In this document: positions 1 to 6,294 of the stretch, piece by piece | Numbering within the stretch: the first letter of the stretch is position 1 | How the letters are laid out: each line of letters opens with the position of its first letter | DNA from: RYN-124 sp046262175 | Lineage (GTDB): Bacteria > Actinomycetota > Actinomycetes > Mycobacteriales > SCTD01 | Reading direction: 5' to 3' | Length of the DNA stretch: 7,315 nt | Assembly (NCBI GenBank): GCA_046262175.1 | Contig: JBHENF010000180.1 | Span: forward strand, 1-7,315 | Made by a program: the position numbers and the translations under genes | The notes under the pieces: model-generated | Database searches by the model: none | The model's input: only the letters and a program-made list of their open reading frames with translations | Told to the model about the DNA's origin: nothing

Positions 1-1
1 C

Positions 2-1066
2 CCCCGCACGGCGGGTCGTACCTCGGCGACCGCCGCGGTCGGCCCGCGGACCGGCCGGGTGCTGTGGCAGCGGACCCTGGAGGGCGCCGTCGTCCCGGGC
101 GCAGCCGTGGGCGTCGACGGCAGCGTCCTGCAGGCCAGCAACGGCGGAGTGCTGCACGCGCTCGACCCGGCCACGGGGCGCGACCGCTGGACGTACGACG
201 CCGGCTCGGCGTACGGCAGCGACCTGTCGGCCACTCCCGCGGTGCTCGCCGACGGGACGGTCCTGTGGCCCGGTCCGGGCAGCGCCCTCATCGCCTTGAC
301 GCCGGCCGGGCGGCTGCTGTGGCGCGAGGAGCTCGATGGCTTCGTCCTGTCGCCCGCGGTCGTCGGGAGCCGCGTCTACGTCGCCACCAGCACCGGCACC
401 GTCACCGCCTGGGACGTCACGGGCCCCCAGCGGCACCGGGCGTGGACGCACCGGCTCGGCGGCACGTCGTACTCCAGCCCCGCCGTCGCTCCGGACGGCA
501 CGGTGCTGGTCGCGAGCGACCGGACCGTGACCGCGCTGGCCGACCGCGGCCGCTCTGCGTCCGTCCGCTGGCGCTACCGCGCGCGGGACACGATCGAGGT
601 GTCGCTCGCGGTCGGGGACGAGGGGACCGTCGTCGTCGGCACCAACGGGGACGACGAGATCGGCCTGCGGCCGGACGGCAGCGTTCGCTGGCGGTTCGAG
701 AAGGGTGACTGGTCGTACTCGTCCCCGGTGGTGCGCGACGGTCGCGCGTACTTCGGTGACCACCTCGGCTACCTGGACGTCGTCGACGTCGGAACCGGCC
801 GCGAGCTGCACCGCGACTTGGGCATCCCCAAGGAGCGCGGCACCACCTCGTCCGGCACCGGCGTGTGGACCGCTCCGCTCGTCGACTCCGCCGGCAACGT
901 CTTCTTCGGCACCGCCGCGGGACACGTCTACGGCTTCGGTGCTGATGGTCGGCGGCTGTGGGACCTCGACACGGGCGCGGTCGTGGCCTCGTACCCGGCG
1001 CTGACCGCCGACGGAACCCTCGTCATCGGGAGCACGAACGGCACGGTGTACGGGCTGCGCGACTGA
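2..1066 (+). CDS. PQQ-type beta-propeller repeat protein, 5' partial
   Basis: This is the C-terminal part of a beta-propeller protein of the PQQ-binding-like/BamB-like class. The frame is already open at base 2, and the first 19 codons read as normal repeat sequence (SATAAVGPRTGRVLWQR), so the GTG at 59 is probably internal and the true start lies upstream. About eight repeat units follow at roughly 40-residue spacing. Each has a 'PAV..DGTV..G/S..G.V.AL' strand pair followed by a Trp-centred strand: VLWQR, RDRWTYDAG, LLWREEL, RAWTHRL, VRWRYRA, VRWRFEKG, a degenerate ELHRDLG and RLWDLDTG. That suits one complete seven- or eight-bladed propeller. Such domains act as protein-docking or ligand-binding platforms, are often exported, and the similarity alone does not show that PQQ is bound. 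The N-terminus is missing, so a signal peptide or extra domain cannot be judged. The partner is unknown. Family assignment is firm; function is not. Confidence 0.85.
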   Translation, partial: PRTAGRTSATAAVGPRTGRVLWQRTLEGAVVPGAAVGVDGSVLQASNGGVLHALDPATGRDRWTYDAGSAYGSDLSATPAVLADGTVLWPGPGSALIALTPAGRLLWREELDGFVLSPAVVGSRVYVATSTGTVTAWDVTGPQRHRAWTHRLGGTSYSSPAVAPDGTVLVASDRTVTALADRGRSASVRWRYRARDTIEVSLAVGDEGTVVVGTNGDDEIGLRPDGSVRWRFEKGDWSYSSPVVRDGRAYFGDHLGYLDVVDVGTGRELHRDLGIPKERGTTSSGTGVWTAPLVDSAGNVFFGTAAGHVYGFGADGRRLWDLDTGAVVASYPALTADGTLVIGSTNGTVYGLRD

Positions 1067-1090
1067 CACGTGCTGGTCGCTCCTGCCATG

Positions 1091-1111
1091 CTGTGGCGCA
1101 ACTGCCAACAG
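1091..1111 (+). other. Imperfect hairpin between propeller and kinase genes
   Basis: CTGTGGC (1091-1097) pairs with GCC-A-ACAG (1104-1111), giving seven base pairs with one bulged A and a six-base loop. It lies 25 bases after the propeller stop codon and 7 bases before the kinase ribosome binding site. It could be a weak terminator for the propeller gene or an operator-like inverted repeat. No T-run follows. In such G+C-rich DNA a chance origin is quite possible. I see no convincing -35/-10 promoter in the 65-base gap. Confidence 0.25.
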
Positions 1112-1117
1112 TCTGCT

Positions 1118-1123
1118 GAGGGG
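1118..1123 (+). promoter_or_regulatory. Ribosome binding site of the histidine kinase gene
   Basis: GAGGGG stands eight bases upstream of the GTG at 1132. It is a good Shine-Dalgarno match at normal spacing, and it fixes that GTG as the kinase start. Confidence 0.7.
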
Positions 1124-1131
1124 CGTGGGTC

Positions 1132-2247
1132 GTGACCGCTGACGCTCCGTCGCTGGACCAGCTCGGCATCGGACGGCTGTTCGACCTGGTGCCCGATCCC
1201 GTCGTCGTCGGTGACACCGCATCCGGGACGATCATCGCCTGGAACACAGCAGCCGTGGCGACCTTCGGCTACAGCCGCGAGGAGGCGCTGACCCTCTCGC
1301 TGGCCGCGCTCGTCCCCGACCGGCTGCGGGCTGCCCACCGTGACGGACTTGCTGCCTACGCGGCCGGCGGTGGCGGCGCCCTCGTCGGTGCGCCCGGGCT
1401 GGTGGAGGTGCCGGGGCTGCGGGCGGACGGCCAGGAGATCTGGGTCGAGCTGCGGCTGGCCAGCCTCGACGCCGCCATCGGCGGGCGCCGGTACGTGCTG
1501 GCCGTGCTGCGGGACGTGACCGACCGGCACCGCGCGCAGAACGAGACGGCGGCGGCGCTGGAGCAGGTGCGGCAGGCGAACGGCGCGCTGCACGAGTTCG
1601 TGCAGATGCTGTCGCACGACCTGCGGTCGCCGCTCGCCGGCGTGCAGGGCTCGTTCGACCTGCTTCTCCGCAGCATCGACCGCCTCACGCCGGAGCAGCG
1701 CACGGGCATCCTCGACCGTGGTCGCCGGCAGAGCCGGGTGGCGCTCGAGCTCGTCGACGACCTGCTCGACCTGACGCAGATCGAGACCGGGCAGCTCACG
1801 GCGTCGCCGGAGCAGTGCGACCTCCGGGCCCTGCTGCACGCGGCCGCGGAGACGGCGGCCGTGCCGCTGGACCTGAGCTCTGTCGCGGCGGTGCAGGTGT
1901 GGGCCGATCCGCGGCACGTCCACCGCGTGCTGGTGAACCTCCTGACGAACGCGAAGAAGTACGGGCGGCCGCCGATCGACGTCGAGGTCGTGCCGCGCCC
2001 CGGGTCTGTCGACGTGGCGGTCGTCGACAGCGGCGACGGCGTGCCGGACGAGCTCGTGCCGCGGCTGTTCGAGAAGTTCAGCCGGGCGGAGGGGACGGGA
2101 CAGTCGGGGACCGGCCTGGGGCTGTCGATCGTCGCCGGGCTGATGCGACTGGGCGCAGGCTCCGCCGGCTACGAGCGCGGCGCAACGGGTGGCAGTCGGT
2201 TCGTCGTCTCCTGGCCGAGCGGTCCGGCGACGTCACCGGACCGTTAG
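1132..2247 (+). CDS. PAS-domain sensor histidine kinase
   Basis: This is a 371-residue histidine kinase that should autophosphorylate on a histidine and pass the phosphate to a response regulator. Residues about 10-135 form a PAS domain: it opens with LFDLVPDPVVVGD, has the typical IIAWNTAA..FGYSREE core, and ends in VLRDVTDRHRAQ. A short helical linker leads to the HisKA dimerisation domain, with the H-box MLSHDLRSPL and phospho-acceptor His162. The ATPase domain has an N-box (HRVLVNLLTNAKKYG, Asn269 and Asn273), a G1 box (DSGDGV, 299-304), an F-box (RLFEKFSR, 311-318) and a G2 box (GTGLGLSIV, 326-334). All catalytic motifs look intact. No signal peptide or membrane segment is present, so it should be cytoplasmic and sense an internal signal through the PAS domain. 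The ligand cannot be predicted. No response regulator gene lies in the window, so it is an orphan as far as can be seen. Confidence 0.95.
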   Translation: MTADAPSLDQLGIGRLFDLVPDPVVVGDTASGTIIAWNTAAVATFGYSREEALTLSLAALVPDRLRAAHRDGLAAYAAGGGGALVGAPGLVEVPGLRADGQEIWVELRLASLDAAIGGRRYVLAVLRDVTDRHRAQNETAAALEQVRQANGALHEFVQMLSHDLRSPLAGVQGSFDLLLRSIDRLTPEQRTGILDRGRRQSRVALELVDDLLDLTQIETGQLTASPEQCDLRALLHAAAETAAVPLDLSSVAAVQVWADPRHVHRVLVNLLTNAKKYGRPPIDVEVVPRPGSVDVAVVDSGDGVPDELVPRLFEKFSRAEGTGQSGTGLGLSIVAGLMRLGAGSAGYERGATGGSRFVVSWPSGPATSPDR

Positions 2248-2272
2248 CCGGCGAACAGCCCCAGGTGGGCTG
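2218..2272 (+). terminator. Candidate tandem hairpins at the end of the kinase gene
   Basis: AGCGGTCCGG (2218-2227) pairs with CCGGACCGTT (2236-2245), ten pairs including one G-U, around an eight-base loop. The stem overlaps the last codons and stop of the kinase gene. A second perfect hairpin follows at once: CAGCCC (2256-2261) with GGGCTG (2267-2272) and a five-base loop. Neither has a T-run, as is common for actinobacterial terminators. The position, straight after one gene and before the next, supports transcript ending or stalling. Because part of the stem is coding sequence, it may also be coincidental. Confidence 0.35.
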
Positions 2273-2337
2273 AGAACGGACACAGTGCTCGGCATGCCCT
2301 CGAAGCCTGCGCCCCCGACACCAGGCTCGCCCCGACC

Positions 2338-4233
2338 GTGACGACCACCGCCGAGGCGGCCCGGTGGGCACCGGACCTGGGCAACCTGCGGCTGCTCGGC
2401 GGGAAGCAGACGCTCGCGATGCTCCGTCCCGACGCGACCGTCCTGTGGTGGTGCGCTCCCGCGTTCGACGACAGCCCGCTGTGCTGGCGGCTCCTCGACC
2501 CGGCGGGTGGGGTAGCCCGCTTCCCGCAGCTGGACGTGTACGAGGCCACGACGGCACCGGCCGGCGCCACGACCCGAACGGTCCTGCGGGACGGCGACGC
2601 CCTGGTGGAGCTGGTCGACGGGCTCCTGGACGTGGACGGTGGGGTGGCCCTCGTACGGCTGCTCAGGCTGTGCGGGCCCGGAGCGCCTCGTACGGTTGAG
2701 CACGAGCTCCAGCTCGGCGGCCTCGACAGCCCCACGGTGCGGCTGACTCCCGACGGCGGCGTCGCCCGGGGCACGCATGCAGTGCGCGGTCGCACGCTGG
2801 CCATCGACGTGCACGCCGAGGCGCACCGCGTCGAGGCAACCGCGCTGCACAGCTCGGTCACGGTGCGGCATGACGCCTGGAGCGCCGTGGTGGTGGCGGT
2901 CGACGCGGCGTCGCTGCCGCTCGACCCGGCGGCGCTGCGGGCGCAGCTCGCGGGGATCGACGAGCAGGAGCGGCGGACGCTGGACCGGGCGAGGCTGCCG
3001 CGGAACCACCCGGAACGGGCCCGCGACGCGCTCGCGGTGCTGCGTGCCTGCACCTTCGCGCCGACCGGCGCCGTGGTCGCCGCGCCGACGACCAGCCTGC
3101 CCGAGGCGGTGGGTCATGACCGGCAGTTCGACTACCGCTACACCTGGCTGCGGGACGCGTCGCTGTCCACCGGCGTTGCCGGCCTGCTGGGCATGGCCGG
3201 CGACGCCCGCCGCTACCTCGCCTTCGTCCACCGGGCCTGGGGGAGCGGCGACCTGGTCGACCGCCCCGTCCTCGACGTCCGGGGCGAGGAGGTGCCGGCG
3301 GAGCGGGAGGTCGCCGGGGTGTCGGGCTGGGGCGGCTCGCTACCCGTCCGGTTCGGCAACGACGCCGCCGGCCAGCGCCAGTACGACTCGGTCGGGTTGC
3401 TCGTCGAGGCCGTGTCGGTCCACCTGCAGGTCGGCGGCAGGCTCGACGGTCAGACCTGGGCGCTGGTGCAGCGGCTGGCTGACGAGGTCGCCGCCGATCG
3501 GCCGGGCGAGGCGGCGCTCAGCAACGGCATCTGGGAGCGGCGCGAGCGCACGCACCTGGTCGACGGTGACATCGGCCGGTGGTTGGCCCTCGACCGGGCG
3601 CTCTGGATCTCTCGGGGCTGGCGCCCGTGGCACCGACGGCGCAGCTGGAAGGTGGCGCGCGACCAGATCCGGGGGCGCATCCTGTCGGCCGTCGACGACG
3701 CCGGCCTGCTCCCGCAGAGCTACGACGACGACCCGCCGGTGCCCGACGCGGCCTCGCTGATGGCCGTCGCGTTCGGCCTGCTGGACCGCGACGACCCGCG
3801 CGCATCGCGGCTGGTGGACGCCGTGCTGCAACGGCTGGGGTCAGGGCCCTTCCTGTACCGCTACCCGCCAGGAGGTGACGACGGCTTCTCCGGCCGCGAG
3901 GGCGCGTTCCTGCCGATGTCGTTTCTCGCCGTCACGGCGCTGGCGGTGCTGGGGCGCGTGGCCGAGGCGGAACGGCGGCTGGACGCCCTGTGCGCCGCGC
4001 TGCCGCGCCTGCTCGCGGAAGAGGTCGACGTGCAGTCCGGCCGGATGCTCGGCAACACGCCGCTGGTGTGGAGCCACGCCGAGCTGGCGCGAGCGCTGTA
4101 CGTCCTCGACGCGGCGCAGCGGCGCCGCACCTGGGGCGCGCCCGGCCTGCTGGGCTGGCGGCTCCGCCGCTACGCCGGCTTGCGCCTGCACCTCGGGGGC
4201 AGGAACCGACATGACGACGAGGAGCAGGCATGA
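2338..4233 (+). CDS. GH15 family glycoside hydrolase (glucoamylase/trehalase type)
   Basis: This 631-residue protein is of the glycoside hydrolase 15 type, the inverting enzymes that include bacterial glucoamylases and actinobacterial trehalases. The N-terminal domain (about 15-240) has the diagnostic LLGGKQTLAML..D.TVLWWCAPAFD segment. The catalytic (alpha/alpha)6 barrel carries FDYRYTWLRDAS (264-275), SLPVRFGNDAAGQ.QYD (334-350), GIWERR (397-402), LPQSYDD (458-464), REGAFLPMSF (520-529), EEVD..SGRMLGN (561-573) and WSHAELA (578-584). Glu400 in GIWE and Glu521 in REGAF sit where the general acid and base are expected, by family analogy. The usual 'HSK..CW.ALDRA' stretch is replaced by LVDGDIGRWLALDRA, so the substrate pocket may differ. 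There is no signal peptide, so it is likely cytoplasmic and acts on internal alpha-glucosides or trehalose; the substrate is not resolved. The GTG at 2338 is the only usable start after the in-frame kinase stop. Its ribosome binding site is poor (CCAGG, 12 bases upstream). The stop overlaps the next start. Confidence 0.93.
   Translation: MTTTAEAARWAPDLGNLRLLGGKQTLAMLRPDATVLWWCAPAFDDSPLCWRLLDPAGGVARFPQLDVYEATTAPAGATTRTVLRDGDALVELVDGLLDVDGGVALVRLLRLCGPGAPRTVEHELQLGGLDSPTVRLTPDGGVARGTHAVRGRTLAIDVHAEAHRVEATALHSSVTVRHDAWSAVVVAVDAASLPLDPAALRAQLAGIDEQERRTLDRARLPRNHPERARDALAVLRACTFAPTGAVVAAPTTSLPEAVGHDRQFDYRYTWLRDASLSTGVAGLLGMAGDARRYLAFVHRAWGSGDLVDRPVLDVRGEEVPAEREVAGVSGWGGSLPVRFGNDAAGQRQYDSVGLLVEAVSVHLQVGGRLDGQTWALVQRLADEVAADRPGEAALSNGIWERRERTHLVDGDIGRWLALDRALWISRGWRPWHRRRSWKVARDQIRGRILSAVDDAGLLPQSYDDDPPVPDAASLMAVAFGLLDRDDPRASRLVDAVLQRLGSGPFLYRYPPGGDDGFSGREGAFLPMSFLAVTALAVLGRVAEAERRLDALCAALPRLLAEEVDVQSGRMLGNTPLVWSHAELARALYVLDAAQRRRTWGAPGLLGWRLRRYAGLRLHLGGRNRHDDEEQA
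4219..4224 (+). promoter_or_regulatory. Ribosome binding site of the VKOR-like gene
   Basis: GAGGAG lies inside the last codons of the GH15 gene, five bases before the ATG at 4230. With the ATGA stop/start overlap it indicates translational coupling and fixes the start of the VKOR-like gene. Confidence 0.7.
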
Positions 4234-4811
4234 CGACACGCCAACGGCCCGCGGGCCCGCCCGCCGCCACGATCCGACCGGGCCCCGGTGGCGTGGGCCG
4301 GAGCTCGACGCCGGCCGCTGAGGCGGTCTCGGACGCGCTGCGTCGAGGATCTGGCAGCTTCCTCGAGCAGCGCCGCCGGATGGCGTTCCTGCAGACGGCC
4401 GCCGCCGCGACCCTCGGCGTCGTGGGGCTGTACCAGTTCGGGCTGCTGCGGTCGGTTCCCGAGCCGTCGCTGCCAGGACTGGACGCCGACCGCGTCGACG
4501 CGTCAGGAGAGGCGTACGCGTTCCTGAACACCCCGGACAGCAGTCTCGGCATCCTCAGCGCCGGGGTGTCCCTCGTCCTCGCCGGGATGGGCGGACGTGA
4601 TCGCCACCGCGACCAGTCCTGGATTCCCCTGCTCCTGCTGGCCAAGAGCGCGGCTGACGCCGCCGGTGCGCTCTTCCTCACCGCCGAGCAGCTGACGAAG
4701 CACAAGAAGGTGTGCTCGTGGTGCACCGTCACGTCTGCGCTGCTCGTGGCGACGGTGCCCACGGCGCTGCCCGAGGCGCGTGCGGCGTTGCGGTCGGTGC
4801 GAAACCGGTGA
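4230..4811 (+). CDS. VKOR-like (vitamin K epoxide reductase family) membrane protein
   Basis: This is a 193-residue, probably four-helix membrane protein. A polar N-terminus (1-50, ending in basic EQRRR) is followed by hydrophobic segments at about 51-73, 104-120, 131-150 and 163-180. The last begins with a CSWC motif (Cys162, Cys165), preceded by TKHKKV and followed by T, as in the redox-active CxxC of VKOR-type quinone oxidoreductases. The segment LPEPSLPGLDADRVDASGEAY fits the VKOR-like small membrane proteins I know from actinobacteria. Canonical VKORs move electrons from a partner thiol through a pair of loop cysteines to the CxxC and then to a quinone. Here Cys162 and Cys165 are the only cysteines, so the loop pair is absent and disulfide-forming activity is doubtful. 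The gene overlaps GH15 by ATGA (4230-4233) and the SDR by GTGA (4808-4811), so all three are probably translated together. Membrane location is well supported; the exact redox role is not. Confidence 0.83.
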   Translation: MTTRQRPAGPPAATIRPGPGGVGRSSTPAAEAVSDALRRGSGSFLEQRRRMAFLQTAAAATLGVVGLYQFGLLRSVPEPSLPGLDADRVDASGEAYAFLNTPDSSLGILSAGVSLVLAGMGGRDRHRDQSWIPLLLLAKSAADAAGALFLTAEQLTKHKKVCSWCTVTSALLVATVPTALPEARAALRSVRNR

Positions 4812-5797
4812 CCGCGCGTCGTACGGTCGTCGTCACCGGTGCCAGTGCGGGGGTCGGCCGCGCAACGGCGCGCCTGTTCGCCGAGCGCGGCGACACCGTC
4901 TGCCTCATCGCGCGCGGCCACGACGGGCTCGCCGGCGCGGCTGCTGACGTCGAGGCGGCGGGCGGGCGCGCCCTCGTACTGCCGTGCGACGTCGCGGATG
5001 CCGAGGCCGTGGAGGGCGCGGCGGCGCAGGCCGAGGAGCAGGCCGGCCCCATCGACGTCTGGGTCAACAGCGCGATGGCCACGGTCTTCTCGCCGGCAGC
5101 GGACCTCACGGCCGAGGAGTTCCGGCGCGTCACAGAGGTGACCTACCTCGGGTCGGTGCACGGGATCCTCAGCGCGCTGAAGCGGATGCGCCCGCGCAAC
5201 GCCGGCACGATCGTGCAGGTGGGCTCGGCCCTCGCCTACCGCGGCATCCCCCTGCAGTCCGCCTACTGCGGCTCCAAGCACGCGTTGCGCGGCTTCTGCT
5301 CGAGCGTGCGGGCCGAGCTGGTGCACGACCGCAGCGACGTCTGGATCAGCGAGGTGCACATGCCGGCCTTGAACACGCCGCAGTTCCGGCTCAGTCGGTC
5401 CCACATGCCGCGCAAGGCCCAGCCCGTTCCACCGATCTTCCAGCCGGAGGTGGCAGCCCGCGCCGTGCTCTACGCCAGCGAGCACCGGCGCCGGACGATC
5501 TGGGTCGGCGCGCCGACGGCCGGAACGGTCATCGGTGGCACCGTCGCGCCTCGGCTCATGGACCTGTTCCTGGGCCGGACCAACTACGACGCGCAGCAGA
5601 TCGACGAGCCGGAGGAGCAGTCCCGGCCGGACAACCTGTGGTCGCCGGTGCCGGGGGACCACGGCGCCCACGGGCCGTACGACGATCGCGCGCACCCGCG
5701 CAGCGCCTTCCTCGCGCTGTCCACCCACCGGCCGCTGGCTGCCCTCAGCGCCGTGGCCGGCGCCGGCGCGGTCGCTCTGGCGCGCCGGCGGCGCTGA
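4808..5797 (+). CDS. SDR family oxidoreductase with C-terminal hydrophobic tail
   Basis: This is a 329-residue short-chain dehydrogenase/reductase using NAD(P)(H). The Rossmann fold shows the cofactor motif TGASAGVG (10-17), an acidic-turn CDV (60-62), VNSAM (86-90) in place of the usual NNAG, and a catalytic set of Ser140, Tyr153 and Lys157 (SAYCGSKHAL). The tetrad Asn expected near 'vN..G' is Thr112 in VTYLGSVHG. Arg36 after the second strand (LIARG) suggests a preference for NADP(H), by analogy. After the catalytic core (to about 250) comes an extension of some 80 residues: TNYDAQQ, a Pro/Asp/Gly-rich stretch (VPGDHGAHGPYDDRAH), then a hydrophobic tail at 309-325 closed by four arginines, probably a membrane anchor. 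The substrate is unknown. I chose the GTG at 4808 because it overlaps the upstream stop (GTGA) and lies just before the first beta strand. A longer reading from 4712 would run through the VKOR-like gene. No strong ribosome binding site is seen, consistent with coupling. Confidence 0.92.
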   Translation: MTARRTVVVTGASAGVGRATARLFAERGDTVCLIARGHDGLAGAAADVEAAGGRALVLPCDVADAEAVEGAAAQAEEQAGPIDVWVNSAMATVFSPAADLTAEEFRRVTEVTYLGSVHGILSALKRMRPRNAGTIVQVGSALAYRGIPLQSAYCGSKHALRGFCSSVRAELVHDRSDVWISEVHMPALNTPQFRLSRSHMPRKAQPVPPIFQPEVAARAVLYASEHRRRTIWVGAPTAGTVIGGTVAPRLMDLFLGRTNYDAQQIDEPEEQSRPDNLWSPVPGDHGAHGPYDDRAHPRSAFLALSTHRPLAALSAVAGAGAVALARRRR

Positions 5798-5806
5798 GCC
5801 CGGCGG

Positions 5807-6294
5807 TCACTCCCAGCCGTACCGCTCGCGCAGCAGCGCGGCGACCCGGTCGAACTGCGACCGGTCCAGCACCGCGCCCTCGCGCCGGATGCTGTCGTCG
5901 GCCAGCTCGAGCACCCGGTCGAGCCGGACCCAGCTCGGCCGGCCGCGCGCGTCCCAGCTGCCGGCGCCGAGGGCGAGCCAGCCGTCCTGCCCGTCCCGCT
6001 TCGCCTGGCTGGACAGCATGAGCGCCAGCACGGTGTACGCGTCGCGGCGACCGACGACGAGGACGGGCCGGTCCTTGCTGGAGCTCGGGTCGTCCTCGTA
6101 CGCCACGACCGTCCAGACGATCTCGCCCGGATCGGCGCTGCTGTCGCGGTCGGGGCGTACGAGATGGTGCGGCCGTCATCTCCGCGAGCCGTCGAGGCGG
6201 GCCGGCCGCGGCGGCGGGGGACGGTCCGCTTGCGCAGCTCGCTGCGGGCGGCGGACTGCCGGACCCGCAGGGCCGCCTGCTGCCACGGCTTCAC
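5807..6294 (-). pseudogene. PemK/MazF-family protein, apparently frameshifted near 6151
   Basis: The conserved domain (about 6151 down to 5807) reads DPGEIVWTVVAYEDDP, then KDRPVLVVGRR, LALMLSSQAK, RPSWVRLDRVLEL and RREGAVLDRSQFDRVAALL. This is the pattern of actinobacterial PemK/MazF-fold proteins; MazF toxins are single-strand RNA ribonucleases, and the Arg of DRPV and the Ser of LSSQ occupy the usual active-site positions by analogy. This frame has no ATG, GTG or TTG before the DPGEIVW strand, and it is closed by a TGA at 6178-6176. The only in-frame start, GTG at 6106, would cut off that first strand. A second frame opens with a GTG at 6294, overlapping the thiD stop as GTGA. It encodes 48 residues, basic and ending ...ISYAP, with third positions almost all G or C, which then match the domain after a one-base shift. 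Adding one base gives about 162 residues. So it is a broken gene, a sequence error or, less likely, programmed frameshifting. No antitoxin gene adjoins it. Confidence 0.7.

Noticed and set aside
928..1923. A 331-codon minus-strand open frame opposite the histidine kinase
   Set aside because: The opposite strand encodes every histidine kinase motif; the antisense reading shows no domain and no supporting start context.
2273..2337. Promoter for the GH15 operon
   Set aside because: I looked for -35/-10 pairs and stress-sigma motifs in this gap and found no convincing match; a promoter may exist but cannot be placed from the sequence.
4712..4807. A longer N-terminus for the SDR starting at 4712
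   Set aside because: These 32 codons lie inside the VKOR-like gene in another frame. The GTG at 4808 overlaps that gene's stop and lies just before the Rossmann strand, as expected for an SDR.
3932..5728. A 598-codon open frame on the minus strand across the GH15, VKOR-like and SDR genes
   Set aside because: It crosses three well-supported plus-strand genes and has a low-complexity Arg/Ala/Pro-rich translation with no recognisable motif. It is a typical antisense shadow in G+C-rich DNA.
5783..5805. Possible two-way terminator between the convergent SDR and MazF-like genes (CGCCGG / CCGGCG)
   Set aside because: The stem has only six pairs with an eleven-base loop, lies largely within coding sequence, and has no T-run on either side. 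Such matches are common in this G+C-rich DNA, so I do not call it.
6140..6160. Programmed -1 ribosomal frameshift in the MazF-like gene
   Set aside because: The junction lacks an X-XXY-YYZ slippery heptamer, and the Ala codon gcc would re-pair poorly after a shift. A one-base deletion or sequence error is the simpler explanation.
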